Assembly: GCF_011395035.1 (NCBI RefSeq)
Contig: NZ_CP024768.1
Span: 530,586 to 594,585, forward strand
Source of the DNA: Pantoea cypripedii
GTDB lineage: Bacteria > Pseudomonadota > Gammaproteobacteria > Enterobacterales > Enterobacteriaceae
DNA: 64,000 bases
Reading direction: 5' to 3'
In this document: one piece after another, positions 34,978-43,534 of the stretch
Numbering within the stretch: position 1 is the stretch's first letter
Layout: every line of letters starts with the position of its first letter
The notes under the pieces: generated by a model
The model's database searches: none
What the model was told of the DNA's origin: nothing
What the model saw: only the letters and a program-made list of their open reading frames with translations
Position numbers and translations under genes: made by a program

Positions 34978-35063
34978 GCGATCGATTGATGACGGAAAGA
35001 AACAGATGCGCCGCCAGCTTTCTGGCGTAATGGAGCGTCAAATTGTGCGCTGCGCTGTTGCAT
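34962..35063 (-). CDS. pyrL: pyrBI leader peptide PyrL
   Basis: 33 codons, beginning MQQRSAQFDAPLRQ and ending SIAKKAP, with GGGAGGAA three bases before the ATG. The TAA stop (34962-34964) falls in the attenuator loop, so a ribosome finishing this frame would cover the upstream arm. The sequence does not resemble the 44-residue E. coli PyrL; position, ribosome site and stop placement are the evidence. A pyrimidine-rich UUUCUUUCC lies in the last third of the mRNA, where UTP-sensitive pausing would be expected. Confidence 0.75.
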   Translation of the reverse strand: MQQRSAQFDAPLRQKAGGASVSFRHQSIAKKAP

Positions 35064-35088
35064 GCTTCCTCCCGGCAAATTGTGGCGC

Positions 35089-35116
35089 ATTATACGCATT
35101 CACTGATTTGCATCAA
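35089..35116 (-). promoter_or_regulatory. Predicted promoter of pyrL-pyrB-pyrI
   Basis: On the minus strand TTGATG (35116-35111) and a consensus TATAAT (35094-35089) are 16 bases apart, 25 bases before the leader-peptide ATG. Confidence 0.8.
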
Positions 35117-35156
35117 GCAAAAATCGCGGCGAGGTAAACGTTTGCCCTGACGGCTA

Positions 35157-36164
35157 CTACGGTTGTCCCAGCGTGGCGACCATCACCGCTTTGATGGTGT
35201 GCATGCGGTTTTCTGCCTGATCAAATACGATGCTGTGCTCCGACTCAAACACGTCATTGCTGACTTCCATGCCGTCTTGCAGACCGTACTGCTCGGCCAT
35301 CTGATGTCCGAGGGTAGTTTGATCGTCGTGGAAGGCGGGCAGGCAGTGCAGGAATTTGACCTGCGGATTGCCGGTCAGCGCCAGCATCGCGCTGTTGACC
35401 TGATACGGGCGCAGCAGGGCGATACGATCGGCCCATACCGATTTGGCTTCGCCCATCGATACCCATACGTCAGTGTAGATGAAATCGGCACCCTGTACGC
35501 CTTCGGCGATATCTTCCGTCAGGGTAATTTTGCCACCGGTCTTCTGTGCCGCCACGCGACATTGCTCCACCAGTTGTTCTTCCGGCCAGCAGCCTTTCGG
35601 TGCCACCAGACGCAGATCCAGCCCGACCAGCGCTGCCGCTTCCAGCATGCTGTTACCCATGTTGTTGCGCGCGTCACCGACGTACACCAGCGTCATTTCG
35701 CTCAATGATTTCTGCGGCAGATGTTCCTGCATGGTGAGGAGATCGGCCAGCAGCTGCGTTGGGTGGAATTCAGTGGTCAGCCCGTTCCATACCGGTACGC
35801 CAGCGTATTCGGCAAGGGTTTCGACCAGCGCCTGGCCGTAACCACGATACTGAATACCGTCATACATGCGTCCCAGCACGCGCGCGGTATCTTTCATCGA
35901 CTCTTTATGGCCGATCTGGCTGCCGCTGGGGCCGAGATAAGTGACGTTAGCACCCTGGTCGTAAGCGGCAACTTCGAAAGAGCAACGGGTACGGGTCGAG
36001 TCTTTTTCGAAGATGAGCGCGATGTTTTTACCTTTCAGGTACTGCGTTTCACTGGCGTTTTTCTTTGCGTGTTTTAATTCACCGGCAAGACTTAACAGGT
36101 AATCAATTTCTGCTGGGGTGAAATCCAGCAATCTCAGGAAATGACGTTGATTCAGCTGACTCAT
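35157..36164 (-). CDS. argI: Ornithine carbamoyltransferase ArgI
   Basis: Makes citrulline from ornithine and carbamoyl phosphate in arginine synthesis. 335 residues (ArgI of E. coli 334). Carbamoyl-phosphate motif STRTRCSFE (about residue 56), NGLTTEFHPTQLLADL, and the ornithine/HCLPAFHDD loop are all present. Placement beside pyrBI and rraB is the argI locus. Regulated by ArgR through boxes overlapping its promoter. It competes with PyrB for carbamoyl phosphate, and the two genes are neighbours here. Confidence 0.96.
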   Translation of the reverse strand: MSQLNQRHFLRLLDFTPAEIDYLLSLAGELKHAKKNASETQYLKGKNIALIFEKDSTRTRCSFEVAAYDQGANVTYLGPSGSQIGHKESMKDTARVLGRMYDGIQYRGYGQALVETLAEYAGVPVWNGLTTEFHPTQLLADLLTMQEHLPQKSLSEMTLVYVGDARNNMGNSMLEAAALVGLDLRLVAPKGCWPEEQLVEQCRVAAQKTGGKITLTEDIAEGVQGADFIYTDVWVSMGEAKSVWADRIALLRPYQVNSAMLALTGNPQVKFLHCLPAFHDDQTTLGHQMAEQYGLQDGMEVSNDVFESEHSIVFDQAENRMHTIKAVMVATLGQP

Positions 36165-36188
36165 ACAGCTCTCCGTGTGATCATCATA

Positions 36189-36232
36189 AATGAATTAAAA
36201 TTCAATCTAACCGTATGAATATGCATTTTCAA
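36189..36232 (-). promoter_or_regulatory. argI promoter with ARG (ArgR) boxes
   Basis: A perfect ARG-box palindrome TGAATTAAAATTCA lies at 36191-36204; a weaker second one, TGAATATGCATTTT, begins at 36216. On the minus strand TTGAAA (36232-36227) and TAGATT (36209-36204) with a 17-base spacer form a good promoter. The boxes overlap the -10 and reach the -35, so arginine-bound ArgR would block polymerase directly. Confidence 0.85.
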
Positions 36233-36328
36233 CCCCGACGTTAAGAAACTTTGTGTTTTGAGTAGTGGCGCGCGAGGCAGTGTGGGAAAATAATTGCATT
36301 CATTGCCGAACATTTTGAGGATATCCCC

Positions 36329-36751
36329 ATGGCATACGAAGCATTGCTGGAAGAACAACGCGAAGAGACGCGGTTGATCATTGATGAATTACTGGAAGAT
36401 GGCAGCGATCCGGATGCGCTCTACACCATCGAGCATCATCTCTCCTGCAACAATTTTGACTCGCTGGAAAAAGCGGCGGTTGATGCCTTCAAGCTGGGCT
36501 ACGAAGTGACCGAGCCGGAAGAGCTGGAGCTGGAAGATGGCAGCACGGTGATGTGTGTCGATATTCTGAGCGAAGCGGCTTTGAAACCCGACCTGATCGA
36601 TGCACAGGTTGAGCAACTGGTGAATCTGGCGGGTAAATACAACGTCGATTACGACGGCTGGGGCACTTACTTTGAAGACCCGGACGCTGAAGACGAAGAT
36701 GACGACGGCGACTTTATCGACGATGAAGACGACAATGGTGTGCGTCACTAA
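36329..36751 (+). CDS. rraB: Ribonuclease E inhibitor RraB
   Basis: 140 residues (138 in E. coli). Binds the C-terminal region of RNase E and changes degradosome composition and cleavage of selected mRNAs. Conserved EEQREETRLIIDELLEDGSD and DYDGWGTYFEDPDAE are intact; the last 25 residues are almost entirely Asp/Glu. Start ATG with GAGGATATCCCC upstream. Divergent from argI, as in E. coli. Confidence 0.95.
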   Translation: MAYEALLEEQREETRLIIDELLEDGSDPDALYTIEHHLSCNNFDSLEKAAVDAFKLGYEVTEPEELELEDGSTVMCVDILSEAALKPDLIDAQVEQLVNLAGKYNVDYDGWGTYFEDPDAEDEDDDGDFIDDEDDNGVRH

Positions 36752-36759
36752 GGCTTAAC

Positions 36760-36777
36760 GGGCGGCGCATGCCGCCC
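36760..36777. other. Hairpin between rraB and miaE
   Basis: GGGCGGC (36760-36766) pairs with GCCGCCC (36771-36777) around GCAT, nine bases past the rraB stop. No T-run follows, so it is a stability or processing element rather than a clear terminator. Confidence 0.55.
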
Positions 36778-36809
36778 GAACTCAATTCCCCGCAAGACAA
36801 AGACAACCG

Positions 36810-37571
36810 ATGAATTACGCCCCGCTGTTAGAACCTATCCATCAGTTTCTGCATTGCCGCACGCCGCAGGCGTGGATTGATGAAGCGCGCAAACCGGAAA
36901 ATCTGACGCTGCTGCTTACCGATCATATGGTATGCGAGTTGAAAGCGGCACAAACCGCCGTCTGGCTGATTCGCAAATATGTCGCGGATAAGCCCAGTGG
37001 TGACGCCATTCTGGCGTGGTTGCAGCCTTATGAAGATTTCATCTTTGGTGAAAATCACGACAGCAACTTTATCAACGCCCATAAGAATCTGACCAAAAGT
37101 ATCATCGTGCGCAATGAGTTGCCGTGGGCTGATGATTTGGTGGAGAAGATGGTGCTGCTGATCAAAGAAGAACTGCATCATTTTTATCAGGTATGGGAAA
37201 TCATGCAGGCACGCGGTTTGCCCTATCGCAAAATCACCGCCAGCCGTTACGCGAAGGGATTGCTGCGCGAGGTCACCACGCATGAACCGGATACGCTGGT
37301 GGATAAGCTGATTTGTGGCGCTTACATCGAAGCGCGTTCCTGCGAACGCTTTGCCAGCCTGGCACCGTATCTGGATGAGCAACTGGAGAAATTCTACATC
37401 TCACTGCTGCGTTCAGAAGCGCGTCATTACCAGGATTACCTGGCGCTGGCGGTGCAGATATCCCCGAAGGATATTGCACCACGCGTGCGGGCGATTGGTG
37501 AGGCAGAAGGGCGGTTAATCAGCCAACCGGACACGGAGCTGCGTTTTCATAGCGGTGTACCGACCTTCTGA
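36810..37571 (+). CDS. miaE: tRNA-(ms2io6A37)-hydroxylase MiaE
   Basis: Non-haem diiron monooxygenase that hydroxylates the isopentenyl group of ms2i6A37 in tRNAs reading U-starting codons. 253 residues. The diiron ligands fall in helices containing LLIKEELHHF (ExxH) and CERF/SEARHYQDYL (ExxH). The conserved KLICGAYIEARSCERFA is intact. The gene is absent from E. coli K-12 but known in Salmonella; here it follows rraB by 58 bases. A family-A repeat begins directly after its stop. Confidence 0.93.
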   Translation: MNYAPLLEPIHQFLHCRTPQAWIDEARKPENLTLLLTDHMVCELKAAQTAVWLIRKYVADKPSGDAILAWLQPYEDFIFGENHDSNFINAHKNLTKSIIVRNELPWADDLVEKMVLLIKEELHHFYQVWEIMQARGLPYRKITASRYAKGLLREVTTHEPDTLVDKLICGAYIEARSCERFASLAPYLDEQLEKFYISLLRSEARHYQDYLALAVQISPKDIAPRVRAIGEAEGRLISQPDTELRFHSGVPTF

Positions 37572-37572
37572 C

Positions 37573-37707
37573 GTAGCGGCGCGATTTATCGCGCTTTTTT
37601 TCAGCATCCAACCCGGAATTGCGCGATAAATCGCGCCGCTACGGTATTGTGCGATGTTTATACCAGCCTGATATTTCGCACTGTTGTAGCGGCGCGATTT
37701 ATCGCGC
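37573..37707. repeat. Cluster of three family-A intergenic palindromes
   Basis: Three copies in alternating orientation: GTAGCG plus GCGCGATTTATCGCGC at 37573-37594, its inverse at 37621-37642, and the forward unit again at 37686-37707. Spacers are 26 and 43 bases. The cluster fills the convergent gap between miaE and yjgM, the fullest BIME-like array in the window. Confidence 0.88.
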
Positions 37708-37712
37708 GTTTT

Positions 37713-38222
37713 TTACAGGGTACGCAGCATCCGCACTTCACAATCCACATGCCCGGTGCAGCCCATCGCTTCTTCAATCAGCTTAAAACCGAGCGATTCA
37801 TATAACTTAATGGCGCGCGTCAGGCTGCCGGTGGTTTCCAGATAACAGCGGCGGAATCCCTGCTGGCGTGCGTAATCCATCGCGCGTAGCGCCAGATCGC
37901 GCGCCAGACCGAAGCCGCGCACTTCCGGCATAAAGTACATCTTCTGCAATTCACAAATATCCGGCGCGCTGCAAGCCAGTGGTGCCACGCCGCCCCCGCC
38001 CAGCACCTTGCCCTGATGCTCGACAATCCAGTAGGCGCTGTTGGTTTCGCTATACAACTCAAACAGACGATCCAGATTGGGATCGGATACGGTATAGCCT
38101 TTGTCAGCGGTCAGACCGAATTCGGCAGACACGGCGCGAATTACCTGCGCAATCAGCGGATTATCGGCAGCGGTAATCGGGCGCACCTGAAGATTCAGTG
38201 GGGTGGCGGTGGTCATTATCAT
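37713..38222 (-). CDS. yjgM: GNAT-family N-acetyltransferase YjgM
   Basis: 169 residues (E. coli YjgM 167). The CoA-binding loop is MPEVRGFGLARDLALRAM around residue 97, and CYLETTGSLTRAIKLYESLGF is the typical C-terminal GNAT block. Conserved GLTADKGYTVSDPNLD ties it to YjgM rather than to a generic acetyltransferase. Substrate unknown. Start ATG 38222 with an alternative ATG two codons in. The valS terminator lies just upstream. Confidence 0.88.
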   Translation of the reverse strand: MIMTTATPLNLQVRPITAADNPLIAQVIRAVSAEFGLTADKGYTVSDPNLDRLFELYSETNSAYWIVEHQGKVLGGGGVAPLACSAPDICELQKMYFMPEVRGFGLARDLALRAMDYARQQGFRRCYLETTGSLTRAIKLYESLGFKLIEEAMGCTGHVDCEVRMLRTL

Positions 38223-38234
38223 CTCATCCGATAT

Positions 38235-38259
38235 AAAAAAGCCGGGCAGTGCCCGGCTT
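38235..38259 (-). terminator. Terminator of the pepA-holC-valS transcription unit
   Basis: Read on the minus strand, AAGCCGGGCA and TGCCCGGCTT form a stem followed by six T (plus-strand A 38235-38240). It begins about 25 bases past the valS stop. Confidence 0.85.
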
Positions 38260-38284
38260 CGGTTAAGCAGTTGGCCTGAAACGC

Positions 38285-41140
38285 TTACAATGCCGCAATC
38301 ACGCCCTGCTGTTCAATCAGTTTTGCTTTCGCTTGTTCCAGCTCAGCTGCGCGCTCGCGCTCTTTCGCCACTACCGCTTCCGGTGCACGGGCGACAAAGC
38401 CTTCGTTCGCCAGCTTGGTCTGGATCTTCTCAATCTCAACATCAAGCTTGGTCAGCTCTTTCGCCAGACGATCCAGCTCCGCTTCTTTGTTCACCAGATC
38501 TGCCATCGGGATCAGCAGCTCAGCGCCTTCAACGATCTTGGTCACCGATACCGGGCCTTTCTCGCCCGCAGGCAGAATGGTCAGGCTTTCGAGGCGTGCC
38601 AGACGCGACAGGAAGTTGCGGTTCTCTTCCACGCGACGCAGCGCCGCAGGCGAGCAATCACGCAGCAGCACATCCAGCGGTTTGCTCAGCGCGATGTTCA
38701 TTTCGGCACGGATATTACGCACCGCGACAATCGCCTGCTTCATCCATTCGATATCTGCTTTGGCCACGGCATCTTCTTTCGCCGCATCGTACTGCGGGAA
38801 CGGTTGCAGCATGATGGTATCGTCGCTGATATTTTTCAGGCCTTTGACACGCTGCCAGATGGTTTCGGTGATAAACGGAATAATCGGGTGCGCCAGGCGC
38901 AGCAACGCTTCCAGCACGGTGACCAGCGTATTGCGCGTACCACGCAGTTCCGCTTCGCTGCCGCTGTTCATCACTGGCTTGGTCAGCTCCAGATACCAGT
39001 CACAGAACTGGTTCCAGGTGAAGTCGTACATCAGGTTCGCCGCGATATCGAAACGATAGCTGTCCAGCGCTTCACGATAGGCTTTCACCGTGCTGTTGAA
39101 CTCGGTCAGGATCCAGCGATCCGCCAGCGACAGCTTCATTTCGCCGCCGTTCTGACCACAATCCTGATCTTCGGTGTTCATCAGCACAAAGCGGCTGGCG
39201 TTCCACAGCTTGTTACAGAAGTTGCGGTAGCCTTCCAGGCGCTTCATGTCCCAGTTAATGTCACGGCCGGTTGAAGCCAGTGCCGCCAGGGTAAAGCGCA
39301 GGGCATCGGTGCCTGATGGTACGATCCCGTCCGGGAACTGCTTCTCAGTGCGCTTACGGATTTTATCCGCCAGCTGCGGCTGCATCATGTTACCGGTACG
39401 TTTTTCCAGCAGATCTTCCAGCGAAATGCCGTCAACCATATCCAGCGGATCGATGACGTTACCTTTCGACTTGGACATCTTCTGTCCTTCTTCGTCGCGG
39501 ATCAGGCCGGTGATATACACGGTCTTGAACGGCACCTGCGGCTTGCCGTCTTCATCTTTCATGAAGTGCATGGTCAGCATGATCATGCGGGCAATCCAGA
39601 AGAAGATGATGTCGAAGCCACTCACCAGCACGCTGGTCGGGTGGAAGGTGCGCAGCGCTTCGGTGTTCTCCGGCCAGCCAAGGGTAGAGAAGGTCCACAG
39701 GCCGGAAGAGAACCAGGTATCCAGTACGTCTTCGTCCTGGCGCAGCGCGACGTCGGCAGCCAGATTATTTTCCTGACGGACTTCCTCTTCGGTGCGACCG
39801 ACGTACACGTTGCCGTGGTTGTCGTACCATGCCGGGATGCGGTGACCCCACCACAGCTGACGGGAAATACACCAGTCCTGAATGTCACGCATCCAGGAGA
39901 AATACATGTTTTCGTACTGCTTCGGCACAAACTGGATGTCGCCGTTTTCCACTGCTTCCACCGCGACTTTCGCCAGCGGGGCAGTGCGCACGTACCATTG
40001 GTCGGTCAGCATTGGCTCGATCACCACGCCACCACGGTCGCCGTAAGGAACGGTCAGATCGTGAGGTTTGACCTCATCCAGCAGGCCGAGTGCGTCAACC
40101 GCAGCCACCATCGCTTTACGCGCGGCAAAACGTTCCATGTTCTGGAACTGCGCCGGGATTTCGTTGCTGTACACATCGGTTTCTTCACCGTTGGTGTCCA
40201 GCACTTCCGCAGTGACACGGATATCGCCGTCGAAAGTCAGGATGTTGATCATCGGCAGCGCGTGACGACGACCCACTTCGTAGTCGTTGAAGTCGTGCGC
40301 CGGGGTGATCTTCACGCAACCGGTGCCTTTTTCCATATCGGCGTGGTCATCACCGACGATCGGAATGCGACGGTTGACCAGCGGCAGGATCAATTCTTTG
40401 CCAATCAGATCTTTGTAACGCGGATCTTCCGGGTTCACCGCGACACCGGTATCGCCCAGCAGGGTTTCCGGACGGGTGGTGGCGACGACCAGATATTCTT
40501 TACCTTCCGCAGTTTTGGCACCATCGGCCAGCGGATAGCGGATATGCCACATGGAACCTTTGGTTTCACGGTTCTCCACTTCGAGGTCAGAAATGGCGGT
40601 ACGCAGTTTCGGGTCCCAGTTGACCAGGCGCTTGCCACGGTAAATCAGGTTCTCTTTGTACAGGCGCACAAACACTTCTTTTACGGCATTGGAAAGCCCT
40701 TCATCCATGGTGAAGCGCTCGCGCTCCCAGTCAACCGAGTTGCCGAGGCGACGCATCTGACGGGAGATATTGCCGCCAGATTCCGCTTTCCACTGCCAGA
40801 TTTTGTCGATAAAGGCTTCGCGACCGTAATCCTGGCGCGTTTTGCCCTCTTCAGCCGCGATTTTGCGCTCAACCACCATCTGGGTAGCGATACCCGCGTG
40901 GTCGGTACCGGCCTGCCACAGGGTGTTTTTACCCTGCATACGCTGGTAGCGAATCATGGTGTCCATGATGGTCTGCTGGAAGGCGTGACCCATATGCAAG
41001 CTGCCGGTGACGTTCGGCGGCGGGATCATGATGCAAAAGCTTTCCTGGCTGGTGTCACCATTGGGTTTAAAGTAGCCCTGCTGTTCCCAGTGCTCGTAAA
41101 GCGGCTGCTCGATATCTTGCGGGTTATATGTCTTTTCCAT
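38285..41140 (-). CDS. valS: Valyl-tRNA synthetase
   Basis: 951 residues, the E. coli length. Class I signatures: HMGH within NVTGSLHMGHAFQQT (about residue 43) and KMSKSKGNVIDP (about 555). A large CP1 editing domain contains TTRPETLLGDTGVAV. A C-terminal coiled coil (about 880-945, heptads such as ELDRLAKELTKLDVEIEKIQ) binds tRNA. It starts five bases after holC and lies in the pepA-holC-valS unit. Confidence 0.98.
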   Translation of the reverse strand: MEKTYNPQDIEQPLYEHWEQQGYFKPNGDTSQESFCIMIPPPNVTGSLHMGHAFQQTIMDTMIRYQRMQGKNTLWQAGTDHAGIATQMVVERKIAAEEGKTRQDYGREAFIDKIWQWKAESGGNISRQMRRLGNSVDWERERFTMDEGLSNAVKEVFVRLYKENLIYRGKRLVNWDPKLRTAISDLEVENRETKGSMWHIRYPLADGAKTAEGKEYLVVATTRPETLLGDTGVAVNPEDPRYKDLIGKELILPLVNRRIPIVGDDHADMEKGTGCVKITPAHDFNDYEVGRRHALPMINILTFDGDIRVTAEVLDTNGEETDVYSNEIPAQFQNMERFAARKAMVAAVDALGLLDEVKPHDLTVPYGDRGGVVIEPMLTDQWYVRTAPLAKVAVEAVENGDIQFVPKQYENMYFSWMRDIQDWCISRQLWWGHRIPAWYDNHGNVYVGRTEEEVRQENNLAADVALRQDEDVLDTWFSSGLWTFSTLGWPENTEALRTFHPTSVLVSGFDIIFFWIARMIMLTMHFMKDEDGKPQVPFKTVYITGLIRDEEGQKMSKSKGNVIDPLDMVDGISLEDLLEKRTGNMMQPQLADKIRKRTEKQFPDGIVPSGTDALRFTLAALASTGRDINWDMKRLEGYRNFCNKLWNASRFVLMNTEDQDCGQNGGEMKLSLADRWILTEFNSTVKAYREALDSYRFDIAANLMYDFTWNQFCDWYLELTKPVMNSGSEAELRGTRNTLVTVLEALLRLAHPIIPFITETIWQRVKGLKNISDDTIMLQPFPQYDAAKEDAVAKADIEWMKQAIVAVRNIRAEMNIALSKPLDVLLRDCSPAALRRVEENRNFLSRLARLESLTILPAGEKGPVSVTKIVEGAELLIPMADLVNKEAELDRLAKELTKLDVEIEKIQTKLANEGFVARAPEAVVAKERERAAELEQAKAKLIEQQGVIAAL

Positions 41141-41145
41141 TTCTG

Positions 41146-41604
41146 CTATGTCGTTTGCGGCTGTGGTGGCGTCGCCGTATTCAATTGGAAACCAACGCTG
41201 CGATACGCTTTATAGCGGTCACGCGCCAGTTGTTTCTGGGATTCTTCGTAAGGTACGAAGTCTATCACTTCATGGAAAGCAGTAGCAAAATCTGCAAACT
41301 GCGGCAGCAGGCTGATCAGCAAATCGCGTGGCGAGCTGCCACGACGCTGCGGCCACGCCAGTTCGACAGGAGCGCCATATCGTGGCCCTTCACCGGCCAG
41401 GTTATGCGGCACAAAGGCGTTGGCCGGGCGCTGCCATAATGCTTCATCCAGACGATTCGCCTGCTGTTCATCGTTGCAGGCAATCAGGATGCGTTTGCCG
41501 TCACGCCAGCGTGCTTCAGCCAGATCGCACACCAGCGCTTCAATGGCGCTCAGGCCGTCGCTGGCGGTATCGGACTCCATCACATAAAAGGTGGCGTTTT
41601 TCAT
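41146..41604 (-). CDS. holC: DNA polymerase III chi subunit HolC
   Basis: 152 residues (147 in E. coli). The chi subunit links the clamp loader to single-strand binding protein. Family features: N-terminal MKNATFYVMESD, CDLAEARWRDGKRILIAC, ANRLDEALW and FVPHNLAGEG. Located between pepA and valS as in E. coli; the valS start is five bases past its stop. Confidence 0.94.
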   Translation of the reverse strand: MKNATFYVMESDTASDGLSAIEALVCDLAEARWRDGKRILIACNDEQQANRLDEALWQRPANAFVPHNLAGEGPRYGAPVELAWPQRRGSSPRDLLISLLPQFADFATAFHEVIDFVPYEESQKQLARDRYKAYRSVGFQLNTATPPQPQTT

Positions 41605-41632
41605 GGCAGGCTACATTCCATTAAATGACATT

Positions 41633-41728
41633 GGGGCGCATTATGCGCCCCGCAAGTTTTGTGCGTCTATTAATACGGTCGGCATGAATGCCGACCCTAC
41701 GGGCGTAGGGTGCGCATTTATGCGCGCC
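41633..41728. repeat. Palindrome and family-B repeat between holC and pepA
   Basis: GGGGCGCATTATGCGCCCC (41633-41651) is a perfect palindrome. From 41677 follow GGTCGGCATGAATGCCGACC, CTAC and then GTAGGGTGCGCATTTATGCG. The latter composite recurs at 45743-45794, and its last palindrome recurs at 54581-54604. Within the pepA-holC-valS unit this could protect or process mRNA. Confidence 0.8.
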
Positions 41729-41752
41729 GTTTCAATGGTCGCATTTTTTGAC

Positions 41753-43264
41753 TTAATCGTCGCCGTTCAGACCTGCACGGTTCAGCAGGAACTGCGACAG
41801 CAGCGGCACCGGACGGCCGGTGGCACCTTTAGCTTTACCGGAACGCCAGGCGGTACCGGCGATATCCAGGTGCGCCCAGTTAAATTTGCGGGCAAAGCGT
41901 GCGAGGAAGCAGGCCGCGGTGATGGCACCCCCAGGGCGGCCGCCAATGTTCGCCATATCGGCAAAATTGGATTCCAGCTGTTCCTGGTACTCATCGGCCA
42001 TCGGTAAACGCCAGGCGCGGTCGCCAGACTGTTCGGAAGCCCCGATCAACTCGTGTGCCAGCGGATTATGGTTCGACATCAAACCGCTGACATGATGACC
42101 CAGCGCAATCACGCAGGCACCGGTCAGGGTGGCGACGTCAATCACCACTTCTGGCTCGAAACGCTCAACGTAAGTCAGGGCATCACACAGCACCAGACGG
42201 CCTTCGGCATCGGTGTTCAGCACTTCTACCGTCTGGCCTGACATGGTGGTCAGCACATCGCCCGGACGCATGGAACGGCCATCCGGCATGTTTTCACAAC
42301 CCGCCAGCACGCCCACCACGTTCAGCGGCAGATTCAGCTCCGCCACCATGCGCATCACGCCATAAACCGATGCCGCACCGCACATGTCGTACTTCATTTC
42401 GTCCATGGCTTCGGCTGGTTTGATCGAGATGCCGCCGGAATCGAAGGTCAGGCCTTTACCGACCAGCACAATCGGACGCTCGTCGGGATCGCTGCTGCCC
42501 TTGTATTCAATCACTGACATCAGCGATTCATTCTGCGAACCGGCACCGACGGCGAGATAGGCATTCATGCCCAGCTCTTTCATCTGTTGTTCGCCAATCA
42601 CGCGGGTGGTGACATTTTTGCTGAAGGCATCAGCCAGCTGACGCGCCTGCGACGCCAGATAAGCGGCGTTACAAATATTTGGCGGCATATTGCTGAGGTC
42701 TTTCGCGGCTTTCACGCCAGAGGCGACAGCCAGACCATGCTGAATGGCACGTTCGCCGCTGGTCAGTTCACGACGTGTCGGCACGTTAAACACCAGCTTA
42801 CGCAGCGGGCGGCGGGGCTCCACTTTGTTGCTTTTCAGTTGATCGAAGTTGTACAACGCCTCTTTCGAGGTTTCGACTGCCTGACGCACTTTCCAGTAGG
42901 TATTGCGGCCTTTAACGTGCAGTTCGGTCAGAAAACATACCGCTTCCATCGAGCCGGTATCGTTCAGCGTGTTAATCGTTTTCTGAATAACCTGCTTGTA
43001 CTGACGCTCGTCCAGCTCGCGTTCTTTGCCGCAGCCGATCAGCAGGATGCGCTCGGAAAGAATATTTGGCACATGGTGCAGCAGCAGTGTCTGGCCCACT
43101 TTACCCTCAAGCTCACCGCGGCGCAGCAGGGCGCTAATGTAGCCGTCGCTGATCTTATCGAGCTGTTCGGCAATCGGTGACAGACGGCGCGGTTCGAAAA
43201 CACCAACTACAATACAGGCGCTGCGCTGCTTTTCCGGGCTACCGCTTTTTACACTGAACTCCAT
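41753..43264 (-). CDS. pepA: Leucyl aminopeptidase PepA
   Basis: 503 residues, the E. coli length. M17 hexameric aminopeptidase with two metals. Metal-site residues lie in VGKGLTFDSGGISIKP, MKYDMCGAASV and the signature NTDAEGRLVL. In E. coli PepA also acts as XerA in plasmid-dimer resolution and as a carAB regulator by binding DNA, an N-terminal-domain property. First gene of the unit; divergent from lptF. Confidence 0.97.
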   Translation of the reverse strand: MEFSVKSGSPEKQRSACIVVGVFEPRRLSPIAEQLDKISDGYISALLRRGELEGKVGQTLLLHHVPNILSERILLIGCGKERELDERQYKQVIQKTINTLNDTGSMEAVCFLTELHVKGRNTYWKVRQAVETSKEALYNFDQLKSNKVEPRRPLRKLVFNVPTRRELTSGERAIQHGLAVASGVKAAKDLSNMPPNICNAAYLASQARQLADAFSKNVTTRVIGEQQMKELGMNAYLAVGAGSQNESLMSVIEYKGSSDPDERPIVLVGKGLTFDSGGISIKPAEAMDEMKYDMCGAASVYGVMRMVAELNLPLNVVGVLAGCENMPDGRSMRPGDVLTTMSGQTVEVLNTDAEGRLVLCDALTYVERFEPEVVIDVATLTGACVIALGHHVSGLMSNHNPLAHELIGASEQSGDRAWRLPMADEYQEQLESNFADMANIGGRPGGAITAACFLARFARKFNWAHLDIAGTAWRSGKAKGATGRPVPLLSQFLLNRAGLNGDD

Positions 43265-43534
43265 GCACTCTCCTGAATCTTAAAGACAACGGCCGAAGCT
43301 GTCGTTAGAATGTAGCGCGCTCGTAACACATTAAAATTTGTTGCGACGCCATGACATTTAAACGCCGGCGGTCATAATGAGTTAGGGTGGCAATGTGTTG
43401 TTTTTTCACCACCCGGACGCGTTTGTCATACTATTTTAGCTGCGATGACGGCCATTGATGAAGAAAAATGGCTGATAAGCGTTGAAACTAGCGATTTTCC
43501 TGCAAAAAGACAAGTTATCACAGGCGTACTAAGC

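Noticed and set aside
34820..35041. Longer pyr leader frame from TTG 35041
   Set aside because: No ribosome site, reads through the attenuator into pyrB, and is out-competed by the 33-codon frame with GGGAGGAA.
39566..41215. 549-codon open frame on the + strand antisense to valS
   Set aside because: Shadow of the GC-rich valS codons; low-complexity His/Val/Phe-rich translation with no domain, and valS is unmistakable.
41633..41651. Terminator downstream of pepA
   Set aside because: A perfect palindrome but without a T-run on the transcribed strand, and holC-valS are expected to be read from the same transcript.
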